A stretch of 64,000 nt of DNA from Erodium maritimum (taxonomy: Eukaryota > Streptophyta > Magnoliopsida > Geraniales > Geraniaceae), in NCBI GenBank assembly GCA_963921825.1, contig OY997588.1, positions 8,756,001-8,820,000 on the forward strand. The letters run 5' to 3'. The position numbers were made by a program, and so were the translations under genes. The notes under the pieces were generated by a model that saw nothing but the letters and a program-made list of their open reading frames with translations, was not told where the DNA came from and did no database searches. This document shows positions 42,541 to 57,400 of the stretch, one piece after another. Numbering within the stretch: the stretch's first letter is position 1; every line of letters begins with the position of its first letter.

Positions 42541-43977
42541 AGAAAGTCTCTTAATCTATGCATACCTCTTCGATTTACTTTTTTTCTTAATTTTGATATT
42601 TATTTTGTAAACTTATTTCTTTTAAGAATTACTTTGTAAACTCATTTCACACTTAACTTTACTTATCTTTGTAGTCATATTCAAATAACATTCTCTTTGA
42701 TTTTTATTTTTTTAAATTTTGTTTCCGAATTTTTTAATAAATAACTACATAAACTCATATATTCTGATTTTTTTTAAAGACGTACTTTCTGAATTGTTTC
42801 TTAAAAACAATAGCTAAGAGTCTAATACCGCCACTTAGATCTAAAAGATACATCAATGTTCATGTTTGATATATTAAAACGTATAGAAAACACTCCACAG
42901 TTTACAATTGGGACATCAACTAATAAATTAATATTCTTTTTACGTCAGTTTTCGGTAGAGCCTGCGAAAGAATAATTAAAAAAAAAACATTGAAGAGCAT
43001 GACAGATCGTGAAGAAGACAGATTTTTTTTTGAGAGAATAAGACAGAATTTGGCTTCTCACAGGTTTGTGTTTGATTTTTGTATGACCTTTTTTTTACCG
43101 GTAATTTTTTAAAATCATTCAATCCTTTGAAATAAAATACAAGGATAAAATATTGACGAATCATCTTCAATACAAATAAGATCACTTACAATAAAACACA
43201 ATTTCAAAACAATCCCAATAAGAAAGAGAGACCAGACACATAGTTTTAATATCAGATGTAACAAATATAAAGCCAACATAAGCCAATAAGAGCAGACAAA
43301 ATCGAACAACAACTAATCCTTATTCGAGGCGAACAATAAAAACGATAAAAGTATACAGTACCTAAATATACCCATCGTGAAACACAAGAAAACTGTAAAC
43401 CGATCTTATACTTAGACTTAACTACCATTAAGTTCAATAAAAACACCCCAAACAACATAGTCCTCAACCGCAGCAACACCACACCAACAACCGACTTACA
43501 CAGGACCAACCCATAATCTAACCTAACTTATCGGGCCACCAACTCAAAGAGTTGAATGACCACCGACACGTCGACGGCCAATACTGAACACGACAAAGAT
43601 AGTGGGTAGCTAAAAAACTACCGAAACTCTATACCCCTAGGATCTAAAACCGACAGTCTTCAAACAAAGACGTGAAGGCCAAATAACTCATCGGAAGTCA
43701 ACACCTAATGACCGACGAACCTCTACTAGGTATACAATATATCCGTTCATCAAAACATGACGGGAAATACCGGTCCTAATAGGATTTTCCTATCTTTTAC
43801 GACTTTTACTATCCCTAATTAGGACCTAATCCTCGTACTCACTTTCGGTTGTAATTGTCCCATCTTCAATCCACAACATTCATCGAACAGGCCTACAACT
43901 GAACTAGCCGTCGACATGGATTGTGGAATTAAAGGATAAGAAGGCTTCTCATTTAAGAAAACAAGACTAATAGCAAA
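42541..43977. other. Transposon-derived intergenic sequence
   Basis: Mixed AT-rich and moderately GC-rich sequence with no gene. The block 43090-43960 begins with a T-run and may be another old retro-insertion. Neither family nor ends can be supported. Confidence 0.4.
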
Positions 43978-43980
43978 TAA

Positions 43981-44290
43981 GAGCATCCACAACTATCTCG
44001 CCGGCTGTCGACGAGATGGCGCCGACGAGATGGTTTAAAATATGCTTTTTTAATCATCTCACCAGCTCACCGCCAGTGAGCCCTGCAGTGGGGGTACTGG
44101 TGCTGGCGAGGAGCCACCGGCGAGATGGGGAAAAAGCAAGTATAAAACAAAAAAAAAACAAGTATACAGCAAACTCGCCAGCGAGATCTGCCGGCGAGAT
44201 CGCCAACGTCTCTCTATCTCGTCGGCGCCCTTCTCGCCAGCTCCCCGCCTCCTCCTCGCCATCGCCATTCCCCCACAACTGTGGGTGCTC
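43981..44290. mobile_element. PIF-Harbinger-type MITE
   Basis: The terminal inverted repeats are GAGCATCCACA (left) and GAGCACCCACA (right, opposite strand). The flanks carry the 3-bp duplication TAA at 43978-43980 and 44291-44293, the Harbinger signature. The 310-bp interior is GC-rich with repeated GCCGGCGAGAT-like motifs able to fold on themselves. It encodes no transposase. Confidence 0.8.
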
Positions 44291-44293
44291 TAA

Positions 44294-45495
44294 GGTCTAC
44301 GAAAATAAGGCTTATTTCAATCGGATTGTAGAATTAGAGAATAAGAACACTTCGAGAATGACGAAGACGAAAGTGACCAAACACCACAAGATTATCTCTA
44401 TGTTGTAGCAGGAAGTGTTCACATAAAAAAAAATGTTATATCACCCCTCATTGAGATGTTAAGAATTTCTTACTTTGTATACAATTATGTTTTATTTAGA
44501 ATTAAAAAACAACAACGAGAGTTGTGCAAGACCAACAAATCTCTCTCTTCTATATAATGAACCATGCTCTATTCCAAATATACCACATTCCAATTTCTCT
44601 TTAACTTTATTATTTTTTCTCATCTTTATTGAAATCAACAATCAAGACGCGGACATCAGTGATGAGATGGAGTTGATGAATATGATTGTTATGCATCACT
44701 TCCTTCTTCACTACGTCCTAAACAAGAAGAGTCTCCGCTTGAGGAAGAAGATGAGATAAAAATTGAGGTATCGAAAGTAATGCTCCTTTATATTTCATTT
44801 CCACCATTCGCATCCTTCATTTCAAATAATCGGTGTTTTAATATATGATTTGCTGATAAAAAAAATATAAGATAAAGATTATTACTATACACATGAAGAA
44901 GATGTCAGAGAATACAATAATTTTGATGAAGAGGATGTCTAATAAAGTATCGTTTGTGTAATTTCGGATAATTCTCCAAGACCACATATATCTAATTGAG
45001 TTGGTCTTGATTTTTGTTATTTTTTTCTATTATGAACTTTGTTTTTGAAATCATTTAAATGAAGTAAAACCGTTTGTGTTTCCGATAACGTTTTCTCTGC
45101 TTATGATTTTCTTTTGGACTGAGTTGTATTGTTCTCGGTACTATTCACTAACAATTTTAGAATTGAAATAACCTCATGTTACAAAGTGACGATTTAAATT
45201 AAGAATTTGAAGATTCGAATAATTACCAGATGTGGTTGACATTTTACATCATGACACTCACTTTTTCCAATTTCCCTCTCCTCACCCAAACTCAAGTCCC
45301 TAAAAGTACATCTGATACTAGAACACTTTCAACTAATTAAGCAAGACCAACATGATCAGGTTTCAAGCAGCAGGTGATTTTGATGATATAAAAACCAATT
45401 GCAAGTAAATGACAGAACAAAAAAAGAATGGGATTAGATTACAATACACAAGGCAATTCATTCTCTCCAGAGTTTCATTCATTTTTCAAATTAAA
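44294..45495. other. ASHH2 3' flank
   Basis: Probable ASHH2 3' UTR next to the gene, otherwise AT-rich. A frame around 44640-44760 (ADISDEMELMNMIVMHH) faintly resembles the acidic N terminus of Harbinger transposases, but it is too short to assign. Confidence 0.4.
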
Positions 45496-48400
45496 TTAAT
45501 AATGGTGAGGATGATTTTGGATCTGTTGAGGCTGATAACAATCATTACCAGGTTTCTCCACTCTACTACAGTTTACATCTTCTGAACGGTACTTGTTTAT
45601 ATATTCATTTCCTACACCTACATCGCTGCTATACACCCCGTTTCTTATCTGGTTTCCCAAACCCCGTCCGTTGTGGGATTGATTTCTCTGCCAAAGCCAA
45701 GGCGGGATCTTCGGGTTGCTCCATTTCTGCTGCCGGAAATACCTCTTCCCCAAATCAATTGGATCCCTTTCCCGTTTGAATGGATGCTCGAGCTTGGCGC
45801 CAGGCATTGCAGGGGTGGAGCCCGGATTGGCTGGGTGAGCGCAAGCGCCCGGTTGGTCAGTGCTCATGGGGTCGAGACCATTCTTGTTGTTCTGGGGCAA
45901 GGGTGGAAAAGGATAGAAGGGTATGCCTGGAGCAACGGTCCAACTTTCCAGGAACTCCGCCTGGAGTGATCCGAACTGCTTCACAATAGATAACGGGATT
46001 CCATATGAAATGGGCTTGCCAGAAATAAACCTCTCCTGTTGCTGACCAACAACTGACTTGGGACAGTCAAGACTGATGACTTCCGCTTTAGGGAGATAAA
46101 TGGAAGTTGACTTACTGCCACAAGATGAAAACCCTGGAGGGGCGTCGTCATGGACATCACTTCTTTCATCATCACCACACAGAGAACTTTGATCCTGCTG
46201 ACTTTGACTCTGTAGCAATCCAGAGGTGTTTTTATTGATATCTGCTGGTTGATCCCATCGACTTTTACGCTTGCGGATTTTTGTCGCGGTGCTTAGGCTG
46301 CTGCCACCTGTGCATTCAGCAGAGGAGCCCTCCTGAACAACGGAAAAAGCAACTGGAGCTGCCACTGGCGTTGCTTGCTTAACACATTCCGTCTCTTGTG
46401 GAGGTCTTGGGCTTGGGTCGTGGCGAACATTTGGTGATGCTGAGAACTTATAGCTTGAACCCCTGAGAAAGTCTCGTCCATCAGCTCTGTCCATGTAGCC
46501 AAGTCTTCTAAGGTGTCTGGGAATCCACTTATATCGGAAGCTTCTTGCAATTTGATGAACCTGCACATGCAGTAAAATTAGTTACAAGATGATTATTTTT
46601 TGCATCCAAACATGACTGCATGGGAGCAGAAGCAAAACATAGAGATAATTTATACCGACGATTGCCAAGATTATTCCATTATTAGCATATATATAGGTGA
46701 GTTCAATGGAAAGCCACTCCTTAAAAAAACAAGAAACCACATCTTATACCAACATCTAATTAATGGAGAACTGAGATCAAATCAAAACATTCAGTGGCTA
46801 ACTTGTAACTAGGGGGAAAGTTGGGGGAGTATATTGTCTCTTACTAGTTGATTGGGGCTATTATTGCCATTGACTAATATGGAATAGTATCGGAACATTT
46901 CAGTAAAAAAATATCGACATATTCATCAAATCCCAACTCTGTCCCTCATCCCTCCAAATGTGCTGACAAAACACGTGCATGTTTGTGCCCCGTTGGATTC
47001 ATTGATGAATGGTACAAGACGTGGTTTCTAGTTTTTAGTTTAAGAGTGGTTTCCCATGTAACCCTTCCCTATATATATAGAACGAATTATTAAAAATTGT
47101 ACAAATGAATTGGGCAGACAATAAGTTGATCGATGTTTACAAATTATCCAGAGTCCCAGACGCAGTTTCTAGTTTTTACTTTAAGAGTGGTTTCCCTTTC
47201 CCATGTAACCCTTCCCTATATATATATATAGGAAGAATTATTAAAAATTGTACAAATGAATTGGGCACGGGCTATAAGTTGCTCAATGTTTAAAAATGAC
47301 CCATGAGCTGTCCTATGAAATGGGTACAGTCCAAAACTTTTACATTTCGTTAAAGATGATGGAAAACCAACTAATAAAAGTTGATGGTATAACCAACTAA
47401 TAAAAGTTCCCTTCCGGGATTCTTTTTATCACAAAGAGCCTATCCACTGAAACCACCCTCCATTCGTATTTGTAACATTAACATCATCAGCTCCATCCTA
47501 GTAATTAATACAACCAAGGGACCTAAAGCGCTTACTATTAGTCATTTCCTTGATTTCTAAGACAATTGAACTGATGTTCATCCTCTCCCCCACCACCCTA
47601 CTCTCGGTAAAAGGAGCATCCAGGTCTTGGGATTTGGTCCTACTTATTCTTAACCCCTTATATATGGTGAATGAATAGTCATACAACAAACGACAAATAT
47701 TTTCCTCTTTAGAATGCACGGAGCTAGACTAATTGAACAATGAAGGATGTACTCGGGATAGAATCTTGCGAAGTGAGAATTCAATCTTTAGGTAAAACAT
47801 AATTAAACACCAAACACAACAATACCTGTTTATCATCATGCTCTGTTAGTGACAGTATCGACTCTGTAAAGCTGCACAAAAATACATTTTCCACTTTCAG
47901 GTCATACATATCAACCTATAAAAAGGGAAAAACTTACATTTTGGTCCCAGAGTATGTCAATTAGTTCCAATTTAGTCCCAAATTCATTTTCTTGTCCCAA
48001 TTTAGTCACAAATCTGATAATTAGCACCAATCTGATCCTCCAAATCATAGCATATTTTGATCAGGAAGGACACAGAGGACCAAACTGGAAAGAATTGTCA
48101 GGGACTACATCAGACCAAATTGGGGAACTTTGGGACTAAACCGGAACAAAAATAGAATATGAGACTAAATCAAGACAAAGTTATATTTGCATTTGTATCT
48201 AACTAATTTTCATACTTAGTGACCAAAATGGAACATTTTCCTTAAAGAATATAAAACTGAGAAGATAATTCATTTAAAAACTACAACAATCGTAACACAT
48301 GCCATCAACTAGAAGTATTCATTCCCACTCTTCTTTATGCTGTCATTCAACCATAGATCCTGAAAACCATATACTTACTATCTCATAACACGTTGAATAG

Positions 48401-51400
48401 AAGATACTTCAAAAAAAAAATCCGAAACGTCAATTCCTATAGTACGGAAACAACTTTATTTTTTCTGAAAGCATAAAAACATATGGTAAGGAAAATGAAT
48501 GGATAAATAAATTATAGTATTATGCACCTCTCCATTCCAGGACATGGAGGACCGCCATTAATATGTTCCTGTGTAAGTATCTCCCTCACAGCCAAATACT
48601 CCAAAACCTGGAGCAGAAAAGATAGGAAAAGTCAGCAGCATGTTGAGTTCTGTATAGTTTAGTGTACTTTACTGTTTTACTTTGCATGCTACAGACAGTC
48701 GGAATATTAGACAAGAATAAATCAATAGCCTGAGCTACATGTTAAATTAATATTTCTTAGACAAAAGATTAGAGGACCAAAGTGTTAAAGCCCGGCCCAC
48801 GTAAAGGTTGAAGCTTATAAGTGGTGAATGGAGCCACATCTTTTCGATGTGGAATTCTATCACCCCTCCATACGTACAGGCCGGAATGAGAGGATCCATA
48901 TTTAGTGGCACACTTCATGTGGAATAGTTGATGGGCCTTTGGCCCATGGAGGGTGGACATCTAGGTCCAACACCAAGTTTCGCGACTACCTATAAGCTCA
49001 AGCTTACAGGTGTAGGCCCCAAGATGCTAAATTAAGTGTGAATGAATCCACGTCTTCTCGATACGGGACTCTAACACAAAGGAATTAGTTATAATATATA
49101 TGGGGCTCGCCCACTCAGTTTAAAAAAAAACAGAAGCAATGAATTAATGATTATAGTGCATCCTTTGTAAGACCGTAGTAATGTTCAGGAGAAGCCCATG
49201 CCACGATATACATATGGGACATCAATCTGACCAATAAGGCCATAACACACTAGCCTAGTAGGTCATGGGCCTGAGGTGCATATTAACACTTCCTTAACCC
49301 ATACGTGGGACCAAGACTCACAAGTGAACTCCTAACGATCCCTCCCTTTATATTGAATTTCTCATCACATAGGTCTACACACACTCCTTAGCCCGAATCT
49401 TACTTGTTCTACTCATGCCTCATGGGCCCATCAGATCGTGATCCAATATCACCACCATGAGAGCAGCAATCACCGCTTACTACCTGAAGAGTCAAGAGAA
49501 ACAAGCTGTGCTACCACTTGTTAGGGAGAATGGGTCTACCAAGGAGGAGCAGTTTTTTAAATCCTACGTCTACTCATCCCCTCACAATCACATCACCCCA
49601 TCTTCACTCCCGTTTTGGAGTGAGAATTAACATATATCTATAGGAGGATTATGGAATTGGAATAAAAAAAAAAAAGAGGATCAAAACCTCTTAGATTACA
49701 CAAATAAAGGTGTCAAAATCTCATTCCTCCTTACCCTCCTCTAAAGGGAGCCTTGGATATACTCAACTAACTTGTTGTACATTCTTTAACATGTATTCAA
49801 TACATTTTCATGTATCTATTAGTTACCTGAATTTATTATACAATAAATTGGCAACATCTTCTAAGATGGTGACAAATGAAGGTGTCACAATCTCATTCCC
49901 TATAACCCAAATCAAAAGGGAACCTTAGATGTATAGAACTAACTTGTGCATTCTTTAACACATATTAAATACATTTCAATGTATCTATTTGTTACCCCAA
50001 TTTTTTAAACAATAAATTGGCAACATCTTCCAAGACAATAACAAATGAAGGTGTCCCAGTCTCATTCCCTATAGCCCTCATCCAAAGGGAGCCTTAGATG
50101 TATTGAACTAACTTGTTGTGCATTCTTGAACATATATCCAATACATTTCCATGTATATATTAGTTACTGTTAGAGTTTAGTTTATATCCAGTTACAAGTA
50201 TTTCTTGTTCCTAGTTTAGTTTGGTTTCCTATGTTGATTAGTATTAGTATTTCCTATTTAGTATAGAGTTCATCCCTATATAACGGGATGCTCTCATTGT
50301 ATTGAAAAACAATCATCAATAATACACTAGAAGTTTTACCTCTAAGATAATAAAAATTATAAAAGATAAGGACACACGGATAATGAGCAGCTCCAGCAAG
50401 TGCGCACCTTGAGAAGCTTCCGGAGAATCGGTATCTTTTTGAAGTCCCTCCTATATTGCTTCATTATGTTGTGCAGCATCCGCAGACCTGCAAAGTAAAA
50501 TTTATATTCATTCACATTAGTGAAATAGTTTGGGGGACAACAAGAAAAGGAATGGAATTTAGAACATTAAATCCCATGAGTGTAAAACTGATAATACATT
50601 ACCATTTTTGTTAATTATGTCGATTAATGCAATCCTCGACTTTGTTTTGAGGAGTGCATCAAGGATCATGGAGAGTTCTCGGTTGCTGCCACAAGAAAAG
50701 GGGCTCATATAAATATAACAGTATGTATAAGAAGGTACCGACCCATGCATTGATACAGTATAAGAGAATTGGATATAGAGAAAATTATTGACTGACCTTT
50801 GAATTGCTTCGCCATTGCCACTATCGCCTGAAGCTGCAGTGAGAAGCAAAAGCTTCAAGTAACCTTTAGCAGCATCCTGCAGGAAAAAAAAATGCCTTAC
50901 AAACACAGCAATATTTACATAATTTCATTAAACAGGCATGAAAAGTATGTGCTCCTGCTGCCCATATCTGGACTGAAACCAAATTTTCCGGGTAAAAGAA
51001 TAACAAAACCCTTTAAATATCAGCATTACAAGAAAATGAAAAAAACTTAACAATTACCTTCTTCGGCGGAAACTTTGAAGGACAATGTAGAAAAGCACAT
51101 GGCTAGGAGGATAAGAATTTATTGCCTAAATTATAAAGTACATTTGAGTATATACATAAGTCAACCATGTTAGAAAACATGTTTGACTTCTGTACTTTCA
51201 ATGCATATTGACATTCGAAACTCCATTTATAAGAAACATTTAAGTTATACATATTGTTAAATTGCTTACCTTCCGTTTGCTTATTCCCCCATCACCATCC
51301 AGCAATTCATTAAGCTTCACTTCAACTGGAAGCGCAAAAGGGAAATAAAACATCAAACCGATTGCTTTACACATACATTTATAAAGCCAACAAGAAATTA

Positions 51401-54400
51401 GAAGAAAGAAAATATACCTGATTCAAAACTATTAGCAGAGGTTTTGATAGACTGTTGTAACTCAGATCTATCAGGTGTCACCTGGGATTTGCTGGCTCTT
51501 AGGGAATCACTATTAACTTTTCCTTTCGTGGCCGAATTGGAAGAACGAGAGATTTTCATGTGATGACCCAACTTCGAAGATGTTCGTTGTGTAAGTGTCT
51601 CAGACTTGAACTTCCTGTTAGCATCAATACCATCAGGTAACAATTTGCTAAGCTTTGTCGTTGATGTATCTAACGTTGGAGGGGAGGATGCGCCTTTCTT
51701 CAAGGGATCATCTTCCGTGGGAAGCTCTTCTTGAACAGAAGATATCAAGCTGCTTGTAACATCTTCTGTTTGAGCAGAAACTTCCTCTGGACCAGAGATA
51801 GATAATTTTTCAAGTGACGAACAATGTAATTTTGAAACTACAGGTGCAGCTCTGTTCGAGGAGTCATCAAATTGTGTGGTGATTTGTAACTGAACCACAT
51901 CAGTCGTGGGTTCATCAATCTTGTTTCGAGCTTTCAATAGACTCTCTTCTTTCTGTGTTAGTTTGGTCCTAGCAATTTTGTTCTTCAACCTTACTCTCCG
52001 TTTTCCATCTTCAAAAAGCATCACAGGTTCAGGAAACTCTTCATCCGAGTCTCCTTGAACTATTACTTCAGTATTTGACGGATCACCGCCTATATAACCT
52101 TGACATTGAAGAGAACCACAATAGCATTTTTTGGCAGCAGCACCGAACACCCTTACATAGTTGTAATCAAATGTCACCTCCTCTCCCTGATTGAAATAAA
52201 ACGAAGCTTAACCATACAGTTGTAATTAGCAAATATCTAACATGTGGTACACACATATTGATCACAACTGTTACAGAAAATGCAAACTTAATGTGGTGCA
52301 AAACAAATTTATTTTTCAATCATCTAATCAAGCTCAACTTCATTCCATCATCATGTACTTTTAAACAAATTTATTCTTTGTGGGATTGGGCAACAAGTAA
52401 TATTTTTTCATCGTCCAAGGAGAGGGTTCAAAGTCTTAAATTTAAGATATTCTTTGTCTTTGGATTGCACAGATATATCACTGGCACACAGGCATACATA
52501 TGTTCCATTTGAAAAACCTTGCACCTACAATGAAGACTGCAAGCATTGATTTACCTTCTTCATATCTCTTAACGCAAATAGCCCGATACAAATCTCTCCA
52601 TTCACCATCCACTGTCCAAACAAATAAATAATACTCAATGAACTGTAAAAGTGAAGAAATAATAAGAGAAATAAAGGTCCTTAAAATATTATAAAACACT
52701 TAGAATGCTCAATATAGGATATCCCAGTCTTAATAATAACAAAAGAAGATCCCTTAGCACCAAAAGAGTACTATGCTATAGCTCTGTGTTGATTATATTA
52801 TGTCTCGACTTTAGAAGCTCAACGCCAAGGCTATAGAAGCCACACCAATAGAAACACGGTGAAGTTCACAAGCAAGTTCAATGAGGACTGTATTATCAAG
52901 TTACTGAATACACACACACATTCGACAGACTTTACAAACCCAAAAGTTGTTCATCTATGCTCAAGCCCTCAACTACCAGAGTCACAAACCCATAATTAAG
53001 AAAGCACAACTATTTACTTGGATTATGTGCATCCTATGTCAGCTTGACAGTTTTATCATGAAGCTGCAAACAAACAACTCTTGTTCATTGATAGTTTACT
53101 GAATTAGATTTAGAACCATGATTAAAATCATAATAGCCATGACCAGTATATTTATAGAAAAGGATGCAAATTTGTTTATAAGCCAGTGTACTTCAATAAG
53201 GAAACTAGGAATGCACTTAAATGCCACCCACTCTTCTGAAACAGTGAAAGTGTGCAATTTTTATCTATATCAGTCTCCTTAAATATATTAAGGATCCCAT
53301 TGTTTAAATAGCTTTTGTCACACATCACTCTTAGGTTTCAACGATGCTCTATGCTACACCATTACTATTTGTTTTATCAACTATTAATACCAATGAAATG
53401 ACATGCAAAAAATGGCCATCTAAATCCTGAACAAAAAGTTAGCTTGTCTGAAGAGAACTGCAGTAAATTGACAAGTCCCTAGGCCCTAGGGATAGTCCGC
53501 CCAGAGAGGTCCCCTTCTATTCCTCAGAACCACAATATAACCAGTAGAATCTCATTATAATTCAAAAATTGAATGACAAGAAGAAACTCTTATTTATCAT
53601 TTACCTTCTCTGTGCGACAATTAGGATCACAACTATGGTTAATAAAACGTCCAATATTGCCTTTAGCGGATGCATCTATAACCTGTAAGAAGAAAAATGT
53701 TAAAGTTTAAACTATGATAACAAAATAGTTGGAAAAGTAATTCAACAAGAAACGTCAATTGTCATCAGTCTAGCATAAAAAGAATAGGATATGCAGGAAA
53801 CTTAGATGCTTGATAATAGAACCAACAAAACTGTTCAAAAGAAATACAAAATAAACATATCATGTACACAAGCATATTGTTTGGGTAGAGGAAAAGCAGT
53901 TACTAAGATTATCAAAATTGTCTGTGTGAAGGAAACACAGTGTTAAATGGCCTTCTGTCTGTTTTAAGAAACTGAATCACTAATAGCATCTATCAAGAGA
54001 AACTAAGAACAGCTGTAACCTATAAATTACTTGAAATTTAATATCTAATTTGTATGACAGTTACAGCCCTGCAGCAAGACCACAACGATGAGCTTGTGCA
54101 CCTTAGCTTTGCGAGTCTTGTGTCTAGTTTAGCAGGCACAATGCCATTGATACAATGTAAATCTTAATGTAGACTGAGTAAGAGGTGAACTTAATCACCA
54201 TATTTCTGCCACTATCAAAGACTACAGGATCCAACACCTATGAGTACCTTTTTTTATAGGGAACAGTTCACATAAATTGCAAATTAAAAGGTGAAGGGAA
54301 GAAATTTTTTAGTGAATGAAATATAAAAAGAAACAGTAGGAATATTGATAGAATATACTTAGTATACCACTCCGATCTCTCTTAAAAATATCCCTTGAAA

Positions 54401-57400
54401 CTTACTGTTTAGTAGTTATTTAAAGGAATAGCAAGTTTAGAAAGAAATATCGTATGAGAAGGAATAAGCTTTGTTCAAGCTATCCGAATAGAAGTCTCCA
54501 GGGAACTCGGGATCTTGGGTAATTTCCCTCTACTCTTTTGTGGTTGCTTTCCCAATCAAATATTTTTATGTTGTTTTTCTAACTAAAACTCAAACAAGTC
54601 ATATTAAACGATGTTACTCCATTATAACAAACAGTGTTTTCAAATATCAATAACTCAAGAAAATAGCAAACTAATAATAAGCCCTAACCTCACTGCCATT
54701 CAATGTCATGAAGTAGAAATGCTTGTGACCATCAGAAGCATATTTTTTCTGTCTTGCATCGTAAGCATTAATATCCAGCACCTGTTTTCAACAATAATTT
54801 TTTTTAAATGGATACAGAAGTTCTATCAACAGAACATATATGAAAATAGGTATCATATGCACCGACACAAGTACAAAAGCTTGAACATATAAATGAAATA
54901 GTGCTATCCCTTAAAACATATGAAAAACAACAGTACACAATAAAAATCATCGGTATAAATACTTTCATGGATGTCCAAAAACATGGAACTTAAACAATGA
55001 TGTACATGACAGAATCCCAAAACCTGACAGTTAAATTTTTGAAGGCATTATGTGTGACAGTAAAGTACATGCGAACAGTTGGGTGAACAAGTGAAACAAC
55101 ACTGGTTTCTGGTGTTGTTGGTCTCTCCAACACATACATAAAAAAAAGTCACCATCAAAAGGGGATACCTGTTATTTACTTAGAACTCCGCTTCTAAAGA
55201 TTTTGAATTGTAGTACTTGAAGCTCATATGAAAGCCCCATTTAAGATACAACTTAAATGAATTTTTAAAGAGCATGTTAGAAGATAGATCAAAGTACAAA
55301 AAAAGTTCCTGCATCAGTCGTAGGCATCTGTCCTAACTCCGAAGTAAAAAAAAATCCTGCATCTGCCGTAGGCGTCTATCAACAGCACCGTATAAATACA
55401 ATTTTCAAAAAAAAATCCCCAGTAAATCTTGTTCCTATCATTACAGGGCATTTTAGTATGTTATGGTTTAATCTGGAGATTTCTTGTAACTTTAAGAGCC
55501 AGTTTTGTTTTCTTCAGTTTTAAGTCAATAGACATATTAACCAGGTTTTCTACTTGACCTCCTGACCTGACAAGTAAAGTCATAAATATTGAGAGAATGT
55601 CTCCTTTTTTTCTTTTTATTTGAAGTTTAACTATTTCTCTTCAGTTTGTTTGTCTTTTACTTGGAAACTCTAAATCATGAAACTATTTCTGACCAGAATC
55701 AGCAACATCTTTTTGTCAAAAATCACGTACCTTTTGTCTTTGTTCAATTTTATGTGTAGGGTTCGGTTTTTACTTTTCTATGTAGCTTTGTTTCTAACTT
55801 ACATAAGAATGTATTAATAACATAAATAAACACACCAAAAACAAAATCACGGGGAGAGAATTGTCAACAAGACTCTTGGAATAAGGTTGGAATTAAATTT
55901 AATACTGGTAGATGCAGCAGTATTAATGAACCTAAAATCAGTGAACCCCGCCAGAAGGTCTAAATAAGAAACCATATAGCTTATCTTGAACGAATCTAGG
56001 AAATGAAAAGTATAATGCCCAAATTACCTCTCCAATATATTCAATAAGAAATTGTCCTTTGGATACATTGTCAAGTAATTGTAGCCCATAACCCTTTTTC
56101 CCAGTTGCAAACCAATGCATCCCAGCATACTCTCGTTTTTGAAACTGCAAACAGACAGTTTCATTAAAGCAAGGCCCTTAAATACAAAATGAAATCCATT
56201 AAAATAAACATACTAGTCAGCAAGAAATTGACGGTCTACCTGCTGATTTGAACAAAGGTTCCCACATGGGCAGGCGCCTCTAACACATTCAATGTTAAGC
56301 ATTCGGTTAAGGCATTCATCTCCGCAGCCCATCCGGCCATCAAAAGATGGTCTACAATGGCAGACCATAATCTAAGAAAAATTCCAGACAGATTATATTA
56401 GTAAGAGATGGCCACACTAGGCATCCACAAGATACATCTGTATTTGATGTAATACAATATAAGGAAAATAAGTTATGTGAATAAAACAAGAAAGAAATGA
56501 AAGGCAACTTACAGCTAAAACTCCCATAGAAGTAGATCACTGTATCAACTTACAATATTATGAAGTAAAAGAAAGGGAAAACGAATAAGAATGGATCAAT
56601 GGGGCTATTACTAAAAGTAATAGATACAAGCATGAGTGTTCTGTTTAATTTTAAGGAGGATTTATTGTCAGCAACTTGATTGGGTGAAATGTTAAATTGA
56701 AAGGTAAAAAAAAAGATAGCTCTGAGGACTTGAGCAATGTAGAAAGTCAAGGGTTAAAACTGCAAAGAGGCCTGAAATAAACAATGTAACTCATTTGAAG
56801 TGGTTAATATTCCCTGACCACATAAAAGAACACAATGCTGAGACCTCTTGGAGACATCAACAAAAGGAAAGCACCAATGGCAATATGTAAACATAAAATC
56901 AACATAATCTACAGTTCCATCCACAGCTTTTCCCTGTGATATGATATGCAGAATGTTATACATCAATAATACAGCATTAGAATGCTATGACCCACCCCTC
57001 TTTTGCTTTACGATCTTTCACTTCCCATTTTCTAATCAATCATAATTCATGAATAAATAGAGAAAGAACTGAGTAACATATTAACCTCATCAATAGTTTG
57101 GCTTTTACGGCTCCGATGCAGATACTCATTATGAGGAATACAAGTAAATGAAGCTGGCTGACGGACTGCCACAAGTCACCCAAAATGTTGTCAACATGGG
57201 AATATCAGGGATCCAAAGCACAGTCATGCCTTGAGCTTGGATTCAAGTTAACAGCTCTACTATTCACTACTAGATGTCAAATACCTTTTGAAGGCCTACA
57301 CTCCAGATCCTTGAAATGTTTACAACCATCAGGGGCATCTTCTCCACCAGAAGCTTCAGGTAACTCCAACTCGGTGTTTATCTCTGCATTTGACTTTTCT

